Notes: a model not told the origin generated them from the sequence alone. A stretch of DNA of 64,000 nucleotides from Pogostemon cablin (GCA_023678885.1 CM042955.1:32272088-32336087), one strand, 5' to 3'. Counted from the first letter of the stretch, positions 33,285 through 45,930 are shown. A program made the numbers and translations.

Positions 33285-33692
33285 TAGATCAACTTTTGGG
33301 ATGAAGATTTTATGTGGGGAAGGGAGTCTTAAAACAAAATATTCTAGGCTATTTCAAATTTCTTTGAACAAAAAAGCTAAGGTTTGTGAGATGGGATCTT
33401 GGTCGGGGGAGTCTTGGTCGTGAGGATGGGAGTGTAGAAGGTTGCTTTGGAGTTTTGAAATTGATAAACTCAACTCTTTATTATCTTATCTTAACAGGTA
33501 AAAATTATACAAAGATGTTAGAGACACTGGAGATGGAAATAAAAAAATGAAGACAACTATAACGTGGGAGAAGTCTATGATATGCGGCGGAGCAGAAACT
33601 CTCAAATGGAGTTTGAGGATCAAAATCTCTACAGAAGGATTTGGGAAAGCTCGGCTATTCCTAAAGTAAAACTCATGGTGTGGAAAGTAATT
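33285..33692 (+). pseudogene. LINE segment 5: C-terminal domain
   Basis: It reads INFWDEDFMWGRE, then RLFQISLNKKAKVCEMGSW and, further on, an AIPKVKLMVWKV-like end in a shifted frame. This matches the L1 C-terminal region before and into the zf-RVT domain. Stops and frameshifts are present. It ends about 33692 where the sequence changes to AT-rich material starting TGTCACATCC. The LINE 3' tail and poly(A) are not seen. Confidence 0.8.
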
Positions 33693-34707
33693 GTCACATC
33701 CTAAAATTTTAGTTATTGAAAATATCTTAATTTATAAAGGAAAAATGACATTTTAGCGGAAGCTTAAAAGGAAATAAATATTTAAGACAAATTTAAAATT
33801 CTATAAAATAAGATATTTAACTTAATAATTGATTTTAACAAAAAAAACCAATTTAATTTCAGAAATAGGTGCTTACGTTCATAAATCTTGCACATTTAAG
33901 GAAACGTATTAAAGTCTAAAATAGAATAAATGGTTCTAAGCATCCTTCTGCTCCACTACGCCTCCACTGCGCTACTCTGAATATATTAAGATAATTGGGA
34001 TGAGCAACCACAAGTTCAGTGAAGAAACATACTTGTCAAAATTAAATACTACATGCAAATACCAATTAAGTAACATAAATCATGTAAATGTAAATGTAAA
34101 TGTACTTGATAACCGATTTCTCAATTATTCAAGTAGTAAATGTCTCATTTATAAAGGTCAGGAAACCTATATGTACATGCATGAACTCAAAGATATTACA
34201 AATAGTAGTTAATAAAGACAAGTAAGAATTTCCCCACCTCGAAAATAAGTTTGACTTAGACTGTGATCCAAAAATTGATACAACTATGAAATTTAATTCA
34301 TGAACTCCTCAAGGCCTATTCATAAATAAATTATACATAAAACTTAGTTCCAGTATCCTAAAAATGAAATCTAGATAGATAATTAAATAAATATAGAGGA
34401 TAATAAAAATATGATTAATCATACATACACAACATTTATCAAAATTTTAAAGTAATTAATAAATAAATACATATATCTATATTACGAATTGTATGTAATT
34501 AGGCTAAATAAATAAAATAGCTTAAATAGCATAACTCTGGAAAAGTATGTGTAAGAATAAGGTTACTTATATAGTGATATAAATAAATATATTAAAAGAT
34601 AGTTAATTAAGAATTAATAATCAAAGATAATGTATCAAAATCTGTAAATTATTAGTACAAGATATCCCATAATAAAAATATGAATAAATAACAAAATAAA
34701 TACATGG
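33693..34707. other. AT-rich stretch, unidentified (possible LTR start at 33693)
   Basis: It begins TGTCACATCC, which looks like a plant LTR terminus and stops the LINE abruptly. No second copy was found in the window. Short ORFs such as 34000-34212 show nothing recognisable. A TGTAAA triplet array sits near 34085-34103. Confidence 0.45.
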
Positions 34708-34716
34708 TATATAATA

Positions 34717-36214
34717 GGGGGTGGCTATACGCACCCCCGAAAGTACTTAACATACCCCATTCATATCAAAGACTAAAATATCCTCAAATCATAAGACATA
34801 AATGTCCTTATAAAATTTTATAATTAAAATTAATTAAAAACAAAGAATTGTTTGCTCTCACAGTCCGTCCCATACTTTACGCCTTCACCTTCATTCGTCG
34901 TCACACCAAACTACTCCTCCATCCAATAGAATCGACCCCACAACATCATGCCTGATCAATTCAAACCTTGGAATCCCAAACAAATGCACTACATTCTCCT
35001 CCCTCCCCGTAAAGTAATTATCAATGATGATCACATCATCCCCTCTCGCACCACATCGAAGCTTCTCACTTCATAAATATTGAACAACAATCATTAGTTC
35101 AATTTGATCGATAACAATTATCAAGGTTCATGGTGTTACTTCCTAATTTCTACCGTCTATTTCATCCGTCTTGGAGCCAATCTCAACATATCTACTGATC
35201 TCCATTGCGTTCAACAGTGGCCCTCGAGTTGAACCTGGCGTTCAAATGTCAGAACAAAATCCAGAGTGACATTCATGTAGCTGGGTTCATAAAGCGTATC
35301 CATTGGCGTTCTCTGCAATGTTCACCACTGCATTGCTGTAATCCGGGTTGTAGGGTTGCTCCATTTTGAACTTTCGGGTCTCGTTGACCCCCAAATCTTC
35401 AATTTCAGTGAAGTACGCATAAGCTCGAGCATTAGCCATAAGATGTTTGCATCTACTTTCACTGGCGGATATTCTCTAGTAAGAATGTCTATGTTCTTTC
35501 TAGTATTGATTCTCTCCGTACCAAGCGCCACACCAATTAGGAAATTAGGTTTTCGGTCCAGATCCGATTCCCAAATTCGAGCGTAAGGATTATCCAGATA
35601 CCTCACAACATCCATGGTTGGAGCTCCGAAATTGATTCTCTGTATGACCTTCAAGTAGAATTCATCCTCATAATCGGTGGTGTACATCGACAGATTCAAA
35701 GGCCTCATCTCAAGAGTTGAGATAAAAGGGTTACCCGTGGTTGCACAGCACAAGCACACATCAATGGAATTCGAAGGCGCTCTGATTACCATCTCCTTAA
35801 CATAAACTCTAGAAGCTTCCATCACCGTCACCGTCGACCATTTCGTGGCGTCCAAGTCGAGCTTAAATTTTGGGTACGTCCCTTCGGACACCGATGTTCC
35901 ATACAGAAATATGCCCGGACTATGTAACGCCATCTCTCTTCCGTCGCCACCGTGTAACAGTATTTTTGGCCGTCCATCGAGAAATCCCGCCGCGTTTAGT
36001 ACTGTCAGAGCGTCGCATCTGCGTCTCCCAAGGTGATGATAAAGTAATTTGTTCTTTTCTTATTTATTAAAAAATAAAAATAAAAGAGAAAAGGGTATAA
36101 TGGTCTTGATTGGGGTTTGTTTAGTAATGTTAATATACATATAAACAAAATATTGGAGTATAGTTAGTAAATGGGGTACATCAAGCAATTTGGGGGGTGC
36201 AAATAGCCATCCCC
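34717..36214. mobile_element. Pack-MULE with perfect 9-bp TSD TATATAATA
   Basis: The left end GGGGGTGGCTATACGCACCC and the reverse complement of the right end GGGGATGGCTATTTGCACCC form a TIR that extends about 45 bp (both continue into TACCCCATT). TATATAATA is at 34708-34716 and 36215-36223. A 9-bp duplication and long TIRs are diagnostic of Mutator-like elements. The 1498-bp interior has no transposase but carries a host receptor-kinase fragment (35145-36005, minus strand), so this is a Pack-MULE. It sits in AT-rich sequence of unknown origin. Confidence 0.92.
35145..36005 (-). pseudogene. Captured malectin-like domain of an LRR receptor kinase (At1g67720/At2g37050-like)
   Basis: Minus-strand reading. 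QKYCYTVATEERWRYIVRAY (about 35970-35912) is the start of the malectin-like fold. A frameshift near 35912 leads into the open frame 35933-35322, with LYGTSVSEG, then CCATTGNPFISTLEMRPLN, VRYLDNPYARIW and REYPPVKV. A second frameshift near 35450 leads to AYFTEIEDLGVNETRKFKM and VVNIAENANGYAL. A further one leads to LYEPSYMNVTLDFVLTF, and then RGPLLNAMEISR and YVEIGSKTDEID. The order and motifs match the extracellular malectin-like region of plant LRR receptor kinases. Signal peptide, LRRs, membrane segment and kinase are absent. At least three frameshifts make it non-coding as a whole. Confidence 0.85.
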
Positions 36215-36223
36215 TATATAATA

Positions 36224-37606
36224 TTATGTGAGGAAAATACTGAATTTACGGTAAACCTCTAGGCATGAGACATATATATTTGACATTGGAAAATACTTTA
36301 GTTTAAATAAGAAACAAGTGATTTCATATAGATTTTGAAGATGAACATATTGAATACAGGTGGGATGAATAATATAGATTTGTGATATTATCAGTCAAGT
36401 ATTTCAAGATGACATAGTGGAAGACTTACCCAGAAGGAGTGTAACGGGAAAGAATGGAGTAGATAACTTCTTCTACTATTCTTTGATTGGTTGAAGATTG
36501 AACTTTAGTGGTTCTTATGGTTGGATGTGTATGAAACGGGGAATGGTTCTTATTTCTGGATGTGTACGAAACAGGGAATAGAACTGACTACATAACTCTT
36601 CTTCATTCAAAGTACTGAAAGAGGAATATAAGGAAGCAGTTTTGTTGCCAGAGAAATATGTGGGGGTGGTCCCGTTATTGAGGTATTACGGGCTAGAAAT
36701 CTTAGGAGTGGATATAAATATTCAAATATAAAATTAATACTACGTACATAATAAATATGAATAGGTTAACGAATATATATATAATATGTATATAACAATT
36801 ACACAAAATATTATTGGGGAGATGATGAGAAACCATCAGTTTTAACGAAAGTGGTTTTGAAAGAGATTAAAATGGTTTTTAATCTTGACAGAATATTTCA
36901 AAATCTCAAAATTAATAATAACAATACTAATAATAACATAAGCAAATAGATATCATTCTTGAATGTATTTAGGAAATATATCTTTTTTCTCAATTTTAGA
37001 AACAATTTACAAATCAATAATATCAATATACATATATTATGTGTAAATCACATGAAATTCTAATCTTTAAAATATCAATAAGAAAACTTCACCATAATAT
37101 ATGTAATGATATTGTAATGATATTTAAAATATATGTAATCTGGTATTATATAAATATAAATGAAAGAAAAAGATATCTTTATAATAAAACATGTTACTGA
37201 TATGAATATAATTTTAATAATTTTATAAATGTCGATGTATAATACGGCAAGAATTAAATATGACAAATTTGTAGAAAGTCAAACAACATTTATTGTGTAT
37301 ACTAAGAACTTTACCTTTCTCTGCAGTGAGCTTCTAGAGAGCGTGCAGTTAGTCTTGTAGATCCAGGGTTTTTCCGACGTAGCCACCTACGCCTTTCCCG
37401 AAGAGACGGTGATTCTTTGTCTCTGTTATCCCTATCTCACGTGTCTACCATTTCACCACCAAGACATCTTGAAAGTGCATCTTATTCCATGAATATGATA
37501 TCTATCTAGTGTGATGTATGGAATATATGACAAGGGTGGAGTATTTCTATCGATCGGTCAAGTGAGAATTCTTGATCTCTTTCAATATCTCTCTCAATTC
37601 GAAAAT
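36224..37606. other. AT-rich intergenic sequence with a small tandem duplication
   Basis: No gene seen. At 36507-36583 a unit of about 37 bp (GGTTCTTATGGTTGGATGTG then TATGAAACGGGGAAT) is present twice with a few changes. 37320-37606 is less AT-rich and may be organellar like the right flank of the gypsy array, but I could not identify it. Confidence 0.5.
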
Positions 37607-38097
37607 CCAGGTGTAATACCCAAGCTTCTCACTACTAGTATGCTAATATAATTTAATTTATATTATATGCATTTTATAATTATGTGGCAACTACGTGATT
37701 ATTATGTGACAATTGTTTCTCAATTTTATTTATCTTTACATTTTATTTGAGATATCTGTGATAATAATGGTGATAATATATGAATATATGTGTGCATAAA
37801 TATTTACGTGTATTAATTTGGATATATGAGTAAATTATTTTATGTGTATAAATACACTTTTCTTAATTATTAAGTATCACACGTATTTTCATTATAATAA
37901 TAATAATAATATAATAATAATAATATAAAAAAATATATATAATAAAAAGTCAAAAGTGGTGGCTGCAGTGATGTTACATGTTGGCAGCCATTGAATTTTT
38001 TCATTCATGCATGGCTGCTGGCAGCCAAAATTGATTCATGCATGATTTTTTTTAATTTAAAAAAAAATTTTAACGGCCACCCCATTACCATTTTGCC

Positions 38098-38105
38098 TAT
38101 ATATA
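38098..38105 (+). promoter_or_regulatory. Putative TATA box of gypsy LTR 1
   Basis: TATATATA in a GCC(TATATATA)CGCATGGGTG context. The same box is at 44612-44619 (LTR 2) and 51132-51139 (LTR 3). Confidence 0.55.
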
Positions 38106-38792
38106 CGCATGGGTGTTAGGGGTGATGTCCTGCACCCAAACCAATCTGCACAAAAGAAAAAAAAAAAGAGAGAAAAAAAAGAGTGTGCCGGAACGGGACG
38201 GAAAGAATTCATTACGGTTCTTCATAGTATTACTATTGTCGGAGTTCAAGTAAGTAGAAGTCCAACTACAATGCATAAATATTTAGTGTGTGAATTATTT
38301 GTGATTAATATGTGATAATTATGTTGAGAATTATTTGTGATTAGTTTAATTATGTTATGAATTATTTAGGATTAATTGATGATACAAGTTGTGGATTTAT
38401 GTGATTTGAGATAATATCATTATAGATCTGTGTGATTGGAAACGGTTAAAAATATATATGTATGACTTGAGAAGATATTGGTTATAAGGATCTATGTGAT
38501 CCGAGATGAAGTTGTTATCCTAAAAAGGGATCCGTGTGATCCAAGGTGAAGTGATTATTTTATAAATATATTTGTGATTGAGGTGAAGTTGTTATACCAG
38601 AAATGGATATGTGTGAATTAAAATTAAGTTATTATTTTATTGTGATTAAATATTGATATTAATGTCATAAATGATTTATGATGTATATTTAATTGCACTG
38701 GTTGCATACCATGCATAATCATGAAAAGTGTTTTCCCCAAAATTAATAAGATACTAATGGTGTGTGCGGCCACTATATATGCATCTCTGTCA

Positions 38793-38914
38793 GGGTTTGG
38801 AAAAATCGTTCCCGATATTTTTATTAGGGGTTCGGAAAAATCGTCCCCACCACTTTGCTAGAGTTCGGAAAAATCATTCTCGGCATTATTTTCGGGGTTC
38901 GAAAAAATCATCCC
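38793..38914 (+). repeat. Four-fold tandem repeat in gypsy LTR
   Basis: Units of about 33-37 bp with the core TTCGGAAAAATCGT/ATC. They are conserved in all three LTRs (also 45306-45426 and 51823-51946). Confidence 0.75.
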
Positions 38915-39421
38915 ATTGAGCTCATTTGGGGTGCATATCATAAGTGTGTCGTGGGGATCCCACAATGTGAACAGTTTTCAAAATAAAAGAGACCAACTAG
39001 AAAGATTAGAAAATAAATGCAATTTCATGCACTATCATGCATGATTTTTACTTACTGAGATTTTTGTCTCACTAGTTTATGCATTGTAGGTGAGCCTGAT
39101 AATATTTGAGTATGTGGTGTGGTGTACTGTGAAAACTGTGGAGCTCCTACAAGGTTTCGAGTGGATGTACATAGATGACGACCTGTTGGACTAGGCCGTG
39201 GGCTTATTTCATTTCCGCTGATGTTTTGTTATATAATAAGTATTGTGATAAATTTGTGAGGTTTGAAGTGGTGACAGAAACCAGTTACGTATGTTGAACT
39301 GGTGTGACCGTTTGGATAATATATATTATGTGAAAAAAAATAAAATATAGGCAGATTTTATAATGATGATGTTTATGTTAATTAAAGAATTATAAGTTAT
39401 GAAAAGTGGGTCATGACAGAG

Positions 39422-39433
39422 TGGTATCAGAGC
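39422..39433 (+). promoter_or_regulatory. Gypsy unit 1 primer binding site
   Basis: TGGTATCAGAGC, 3 bp after LTR 1. In unit 2 the same site (45934-45945) reads TAGTATCAGAGC, a G to A change. Confidence 0.92.
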
Positions 39434-39582
39434 ACGGTTTGGGTCCTGCAAACTATCTATGTACATGAACTCATTCCTTGGGAGAGAAGCTTTGCGTATA
39501 AGTGTTATTTTCCTTCTATGTTGTTATGTGTTTTATAAATTATATTGGTCATGTGGTGTAGGACTTGTAGTTGGTAGACAAA

Positions 39583-40374
39583 ATGGAAAGAATTATGGGT
39601 GAAAGTTCTGAAAGTGATAGAGCTGCTGAGCAAATAACACCTACTGAAGGAAATAATAGTGATGCGGTGATTACTCGCATGTTGGAACTGGTAGAGCGCC
39701 AGTCCAAACAGATACAATAACTAATTCAGCAGAGAGATATGGGTGGACAGCCAGAGGTTAATATTAATCACAATCAACGTCAAGTAGAACGTGTGGAAAT
39801 GGTTTGTGAAAGGTTTCGAAAGCTGAGCCCTCCAATATTTGAGAACGCAGCAGACCCCACAGATGCAGAGGATTGGTTATGCACGGTGGAAAACATGTTT
39901 CAATATAGTAGAATTCCAGAGGGGGACAGAGTGCTGTGTGCTTATTTCATGTTACGAGGAAGTGCAGGCCACTGGTGGGATACGATTAAAAGTATCGAGG
40001 ATGTCACGAATATGACATGGGAAAGGTTCAAGGAACTTTTCAGAAATAAGTACTTTACGGCACCAGTGAGAATGATGAAGATGAATGAATTCATACAATT
40101 GAAGCAAGGTGGCATGTCAGTCACAGATTACCTTCGTAAGTTTGAGCAGTTGTCGAGGTTTGCTGAACATATGGTGAGTACGGAGGCACTGAAAGTGGAG
40201 AGATTTGTGGATGGCTTAAGGCCTGAACTTTACAGAGATGTGAGTATGGCGGGACTGCATGGAGCAACATACTCACAAGTTGCATTAAGGGCTCAAATTG
40301 CTGAGCAAGCGGAGATGAGGATCAGACAAGCGCAAGCTATCAGGCGTCAATTTCAGCAGAAACCAATGCAGTAG
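39583..40374 (+). pseudogene. Gypsy unit 1 gag (broken)
   Basis: ATG at 39583, with an in-frame TAA at 39718-39720. It is open again from 39739 for 211 codons. The gag domain runs from about 39815 to 40320: FRKLSPPIFE, DAEDWLCTVENMFQ, SAGHWWDTIK, WERFKELFRNKYF, FVDGLRPELY. TAG at 40372-40374 follows KPMQ, where a full-length gag-pol ORF would continue. Both stops also occur in unit 2. A likely cause is C to T change at CAA/CAG codons. Confidence 0.88.
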
Positions 40375-40375
40375 T

Positions 40376-40970
40376 TTGGGAGAGTTGATAAGAGGCCGAT
40401 GCCATTTCAGAGGCCAAATTCAAATGTTCAAGTGGAGCAAGGACAGAGATGAGGAGAACCTAACAAGCATCCCAAATTCGATCAGGGTATGGTGCCACCG
40501 GCACCGCCACTACCTATATGTCCTAATAGTCTTAGATCACATGGTGGAGAGTGTCAAATTCCTCCGAGAACATGTTACACATGCGGGGAGAAAGGACATG
40601 TGCTACTACTTGTCCTAAGAAAGGGAAGCAGGCACAGCAGGAAAGAGCTCCAGCTAGGGTGTATACTTTGACGCGAGAGGAGGCAGACGCGAATCCCTCA
40701 GTTGTCACGGGTAAGTTCTCTATTTTTGGCACTTCTACATATGTGCTATTTGATTCTGGAGCAACACATTTATTTGTATCCACTGAGTATATGAGGAAGT
40801 TGGGTGGAACATCTAACTTGATAGAAGCTAATTATGAGGTGATGATACCTTCTGGTGAATCAAAGCAAACTAATCAACTTCTTCGAGGTTGTGTTATTCC
40901 TATTGAAGGAAAACAACGCTGACTTAATTGTGTTAAATATGAATGATTATGATATTATATTGGGTATGGA
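40376..40970 (+). pseudogene. Gypsy unit 1 zinc knuckle and protease (broken)
   Basis: A CCHC zinc knuckle begins CYTCGEKGH near 40573. The reading frame is then shifted compared with unit 2, which lacks that shift. The protease has FGTSTYVLFDSGATHLFVST near 40720-40780 with the DSG catalytic triad. A frameshift around 40905-40925 separates it from NADLIVLN and is shared with unit 2. Unit 1 alone lost a base at about 40972 in GMDWLSKYG. Confidence 0.8.
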
Positions 40971-43900
40971 TTGGTGTCAAAGTATGGTTCTACAATAGAT
41001 TGTCAGAAAAAGAGTATTACTTTTCAGCCATTGAAGGGAGAACCATTTACTTTTGTTGGAATCAAGAAAAGCTTCCGATTTCCAGTGATATCAGCAGCAA
41101 AAGCACATCGGTTGTTGAAAAGTGGTTGTGAGGGGTATCTGGTGAGTGTGATGAATGTTGAGGGGCAGCAATGTCCAGTTCTTGATAATGTACCAGTAGT
41201 TCGGGAATATCTGGAGGTATTTCCAGATGATCTTCCAGGTTTGCCACCAGACCGGGAAATAGAGTTTGTTATTGAGTTACAACCAGGAACTGCTCCTATA
41301 TCTAAAGCGTCATACAGAATAGCACCAGCTGAACTGAAGGAATTGAAGATACAATTACAAGAGTTGCTAGACAAAGGATTCATCCAACCTAGTTTCTCCT
41401 CTTGGGGAGCACCAGTTCTGTTTGTTCGAAAGAAGGATGGCACATTGAGGATGTGCATTGATTATCGGGATCTCAACAAAGTTACGGTAAAGAATAAATA
41501 TCCATTGCCTCGCATTGATGATCTGTTTGATCAGTTACAGGGTACAGCTATTTTTTCTAAGATTGATTTGCGGTCGGGGTATCATCAGTTGAAGATTAGG
41601 GAGGAGGACATTCCGAAGACTGCTTTTAGTACAAGGTATGGGCATTATGAATTTTTGGTGATGTCGTTTGGTTTGACAAATGCTCCAGCAGCATTTATGG
41701 ATTTGATGAATAGAGTATTTCAGGAATTTCTCGATAAGTTTGTGATTGTATTTATTGATGATATTCTGATTTACTCTAAGAATAAGGAGGATCATGCTCT
41801 ACACTTAAGAAAGGTGTTAGAGATTTTGAAGGAGAAGCAATTGTATGCGAAGTTTAAAAAGTGTGAATTTTGGTTGGATCGAGTTTTTTCTTGGGTCACG
41901 TGGTATCGGGAGAAGGAATTTCAGTGGATCCAAGTAAAGTAAGAGCGATCCATGATTGGCCCCAACCCTCAAATCCCACTGAGTTTCGTAGCTTTCTTGG
42001 ATTGGTGGGATATTATCGAAGGTTTGTTGAAGGATTTTCTAAGATTGCTTCACCATTAACACAGTTGACCAGGAAGAATGTAAAGTTCACATGGACGGAG
42101 GAATGTGAACAAAATTTCTAAGAATTGAAGAGACGATTGACATCAGCACCTATTTTAACTATTCCAACGGAGACAGGAAACTTCAAGGTTTACAGTGATG
42201 CTTCAAAGAATGGTCTTGGGTGTGTATTGATGCAGAATGGGAAAGTGATAGCTTATGCATCCAGACAGTTAAGAGAGTATGAGAAGAATTACCCAACTCA
42301 TGATTTAGAGTTAGCCGCAGTGGTGTTTGCACTCAAGATTTGGAGGCATTATCTGTATGGGGAATGTTGTGAGATCTATACTGATCATAAGAGTTTGAAA
42401 TATTTCTTCACTCAGAAAGAGTTGAATATGAGACAGAGAAGATGGTTGGAATTGGTGAAGGACTACGACTGTGCTATCAATTATCATCCGGGTAAAGCCA
42501 ATGTAGTTGCTGATGCATTGAGCCGAAAGGTAATACAGAGTATGGCTGCAACAAGACTAAATCAGAAACCAGAATTGCTTGACTTGCAAAGATTGGATGT
42601 GGAGATCATTCAGGAAGGATCGTTAGAAGCAAAGATGGCAGCTTTGACACTTCGACCAACTTTGATGGATAAGATTCGACAGGGACAAGAGGTGGATAAG
42701 TTGTTTGACAAGATAAAGAATAATATCAGCTCTGGAAAGTCTTCTGATTTTCAATTAAGAGTTGATGGCGTGATTCATTATAGAGGTCGATTATGTCTAC
42801 CTGAAGTGGACGATATTCGGAAGGAAGTGATGGCAGAAGCTCATTCAACACCATACTCTGTACATCCAGGAGCTACTAAGATGTATAGAGACTTGAAGTT
42901 ACATTATTGGTGGCCAGGGATGAAGAGAGATGTCGCTCAATATGTGGAACAATGTTTGACTTGTCAATAAGTCAAGGCTGAGCATCAGAGACCAGCAGGA
43001 ACTTGCAGCCTCTATTTATTCCAGAATGGAAGTGGGAGAATATTACTATGGATTTGTTATCAGACTACCGAAGACGGTGAAAGGTCACAATGCTATTTGG
43101 GTTATCGTGGATCGATTGACTAAGTCAGGTCATTTTCTTCCTATTTGTTCTACGTATTCTATGGATCGTTATGCACAGCTGTATATTCAAGAGATTTTCA
43201 GACTCCACGGAGTACCACTTACCATTGTATCAGACAGAGATACAAGATTCTTGTCTGCTTTCTGGAAGAGTTTACATATGGCGTTGGGGACACAAATATC
43301 TTTCAGCACAGCATTCCATCCACAGACAGATGGTCAATCAGAGCGTACAATACAAACCTTGGAGGATATGCTCAGAGCGTGTGTGTTGGATTTTCAAGGT
43401 CAGTGGAGTAAATTTTTGCCTTGGATAGAGTTCTCGTACAATAACAGTTATCAGTCTACCATCGGGATGGCTCCATATGAAGCATTGTATGGGAGAAAGT
43501 GTAGATCTCCAGTATATTGGGATGAAGTTGGAGAGAGGAAACTTTTGGGTCCAGACTTGATCCGTGAAATGTCAGAAGCTGTTACCCGTATACGAGAGAA
43601 GATGAAAGTTGCTCAAGATTGGCAAAAGAGTTATGCAGACAAACGGAGGAGAGAATTGGAATTTGAAGTGGGTGATCAGGTATTTCTGAAAGTATCTCCA
43701 ATGAAGGGGATAATGCGATTTGGAAGGAAAGGGAAACTCAGTCCAAGATATGTTGGTCCCTTCACTATCATTGAGAGAGTTGGCAGTGTTGCCTATAAGT
43801 TGGAGTTACCAGCATCGATGTTTAGAGTACATGATGTGTTTCATGTGTCTATGTTGAGGAAGTATATTCCGAATCCATCTCATATTATCAGGCAGGAACC

Positions 43901-44087
43901 AGTTAAGTTGAAAGAAGATTTGAGTTATGAAGAGATACCAATGAAAATTTTACAACGAGAAGTGAAAAAGCTCAGAAATAAAGAGATATCATTAGTGAAA
44001 GTGTTATGGAGGAATCAATTAGTTGAGGAGGCTACTTGGGAAAGAGAGGATGAGATGATGGCTAAATATCCAGAACTCTTCAGGTAA
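40971..44087 (+). pseudogene. Gypsy unit 1 pol: reverse transcriptase, RNase H, integrase, chromo-like tail (broken)
   Basis: Reverse transcriptase is at about 41330-41900 with KIDLRSGYHQ and the catalytic FIDDILIYS (from 41751). RNase H is at about 42170-42540 with VYSDASKNGLG and YTDHKSLKYF. The integrase zinc finger is at about 42855-42970, ending CLTCQ. Its core is at about 43089-43590 with VDRLTK, IVSDRDTRF and HPQTDGQSERT, so all three acidic residues are present. The C-terminal EEATWEREDEMMAKYPELF before the stop at 44085-44087 resembles the chromo-like tail of Del/Tekay elements. Lesions are a frameshift near 41885, TAA at 42119-42121, TAA at 42968-42970 and a frameshift near 43055 shared with unit 2. 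Confidence 0.92.
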
Positions 44088-44111
44088 GTAAATTTCGAGG
44101 ACGAAATTTTT

Positions 44112-44126
44112 ATAAGAAGGGAAGAA
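44112..44126 (+). promoter_or_regulatory. Gypsy unit 1 polypurine tract
   Basis: ATAAGAAGGGAAGAA directly before LTR 2. The same tract precedes LTR 3 at 50626-50640. Confidence 0.85.
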
Positions 44127-45930
44127 TGTAATACCCAAGCTTCTCACTACTAGTGTGCTAATATAATTTAATTTGTATTATATGCATTTTATAATTATGT
44201 GGCAACTACGTGATTATTATGTGACAATTGTTTCTCAATTTTATTTATCTTTACATTTTATTTGAGATATCTGTGATAATAATGGAGACAATATGTGAAT
44301 ATATGTGTGCATAAATATTTACGTGTATTAATTTGGATATATGAGTCAATTATTTTATGTGTATAAATACACTTTTCGTAATTATTAAGTATCACATGTA
44401 TTTTCATTATAATAATAATAATATAATAATAATAATAATATAAAAATATATATATAATAAAAAGTCAAAAGTGGTGGCTGCAGTGATGTTACATATTGGC
44501 AGCCACTGAATTTTTTCATTCATGCATGGCTGCTGGCAGCCAAAATTGATTCATGCATGATTTTTTTTAATTTAAAAAAAAATTTAACGGCCACCCCATT
44601 ACCATTTTGCCTATATATACGCATGGGTGTTAGGGGTGATGTCCTGCACCCAAACCAATCTGCACAAAAGAAAAAAAAAAGAGAGAAAAAAGAGAGTGTG
44701 CCAGAACGGGACGGAAAGAATTCATTACGGTTCTTCATAGTATTACTATTGTCGGAGTTCAAGTAAGTAGAAGTCCAACTACAATGCATAAATATTTTGT
44801 GTGTGAATTATTTGTGATTAATATGTGATAATTATGTTGAGAATTATTTGTGATTAGTTTAATTATGTTATGAATTATTTAGGATTAATTGATGATACAA
44901 GTTGTGGATTTATGTGATTTGAGATAATATCATTATAGATCTGTGTGATTGGAAACGGTTAAAAATATATATGTATGACTTGAGAAGATATTGGTTATAA
45001 GGATCTATGTGATCCGAGATGAAGTTGTTATCCTAAAAAGGGATCCGTGTGATCCAAGGTGAAGTGATTATTTTATAAATATATTTGTAATTGAGGTGAA
45101 GTTGTTATACCAGAAATGGATATGTGTGAATTAAAATTAAGTTATTATTTTATTGTGATTAAATATTGATATTAATGTCATAAATGATTTATGATGTATA
45201 TTTAATTGCACTGGTTGCATACCATGCATAATCATGAAAAGTGTTTTCCCCAAAATTAATTAGATACTAATGGTGTGTGTGGCCACTATATATACATCTC
45301 TGTCAGGGTTTGGAAAAATCGTTCCCGATATTTTTATTAGGGGTTCGGAAAAATCGTCCCCACCACTTTGCCAGAGTTCGGAAAAATCATTCTCGGTATT
45401 ATTTTTGGGGTTCGGAAAAATCATCCCCATTGAGCTCATTTGGGGTGCATATCATAAGTGTGTCGTGGGGATCCCACAATGTGAACAGTTTTCAAAATAA
45501 AAGAGACCAACTAGAAAGATTAGAAAATAAATGCATTTTCATGCACTATCATGCATGATTTTTACTTACTGAGATTTTTGTCTCACTAGTTTATGCATTG
45601 TAGGTGAGCCTGATAATATTTGAGTATGTGGTGTGGTGTACTGTGAAAACTGTGGAGCTCCTACAAGGTTTCGAGTGGATGTACATAGATGACGACCTGT
45701 TGGACTAGGCCGTGGGCTTATTTCATTTCCGCTGATGTTTTGTTATATAATAAGTATTGTGATAAATTTGTGAGGTTTGAAGTGGTGACAGAAACCAGTT
45801 ACGTATGTTGAACTGGTGTGACCGTTTGGATAATATATTATGTGAAAAAAAATAAAATATGGGCAGATTTTATAATGATGATGTTTATGTTAATTAAAGA
45901 ATTATAAGTTATAACAAGTGGGTCATGACA
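44127..45930 (+). repeat. Gypsy LTR 2 (shared middle LTR)
   Basis: 1804 bp. It serves as 3' LTR of unit 1 and 5' LTR of unit 2. No TSD-like duplication lies beside it. Confidence 0.93.

Larger units (their letters stand above)
37612..39418 (+). repeat. Gypsy LTR 1
   Basis: 1807 bp, TGTAATACCCAAGC...GTCATGACA. Likely TATA box TATATATA at 38098-38105. It contains four imperfect tandem GGTTCGGAAAAATCGTCCC units at 38793-38914. Confidence 0.93.

Noticed and set aside
35356..36070. Plus-strand ORFs over the receptor-kinase fragment
   Set aside because: They are antisense shadows; the protein-family motifs are all on the minus strand.
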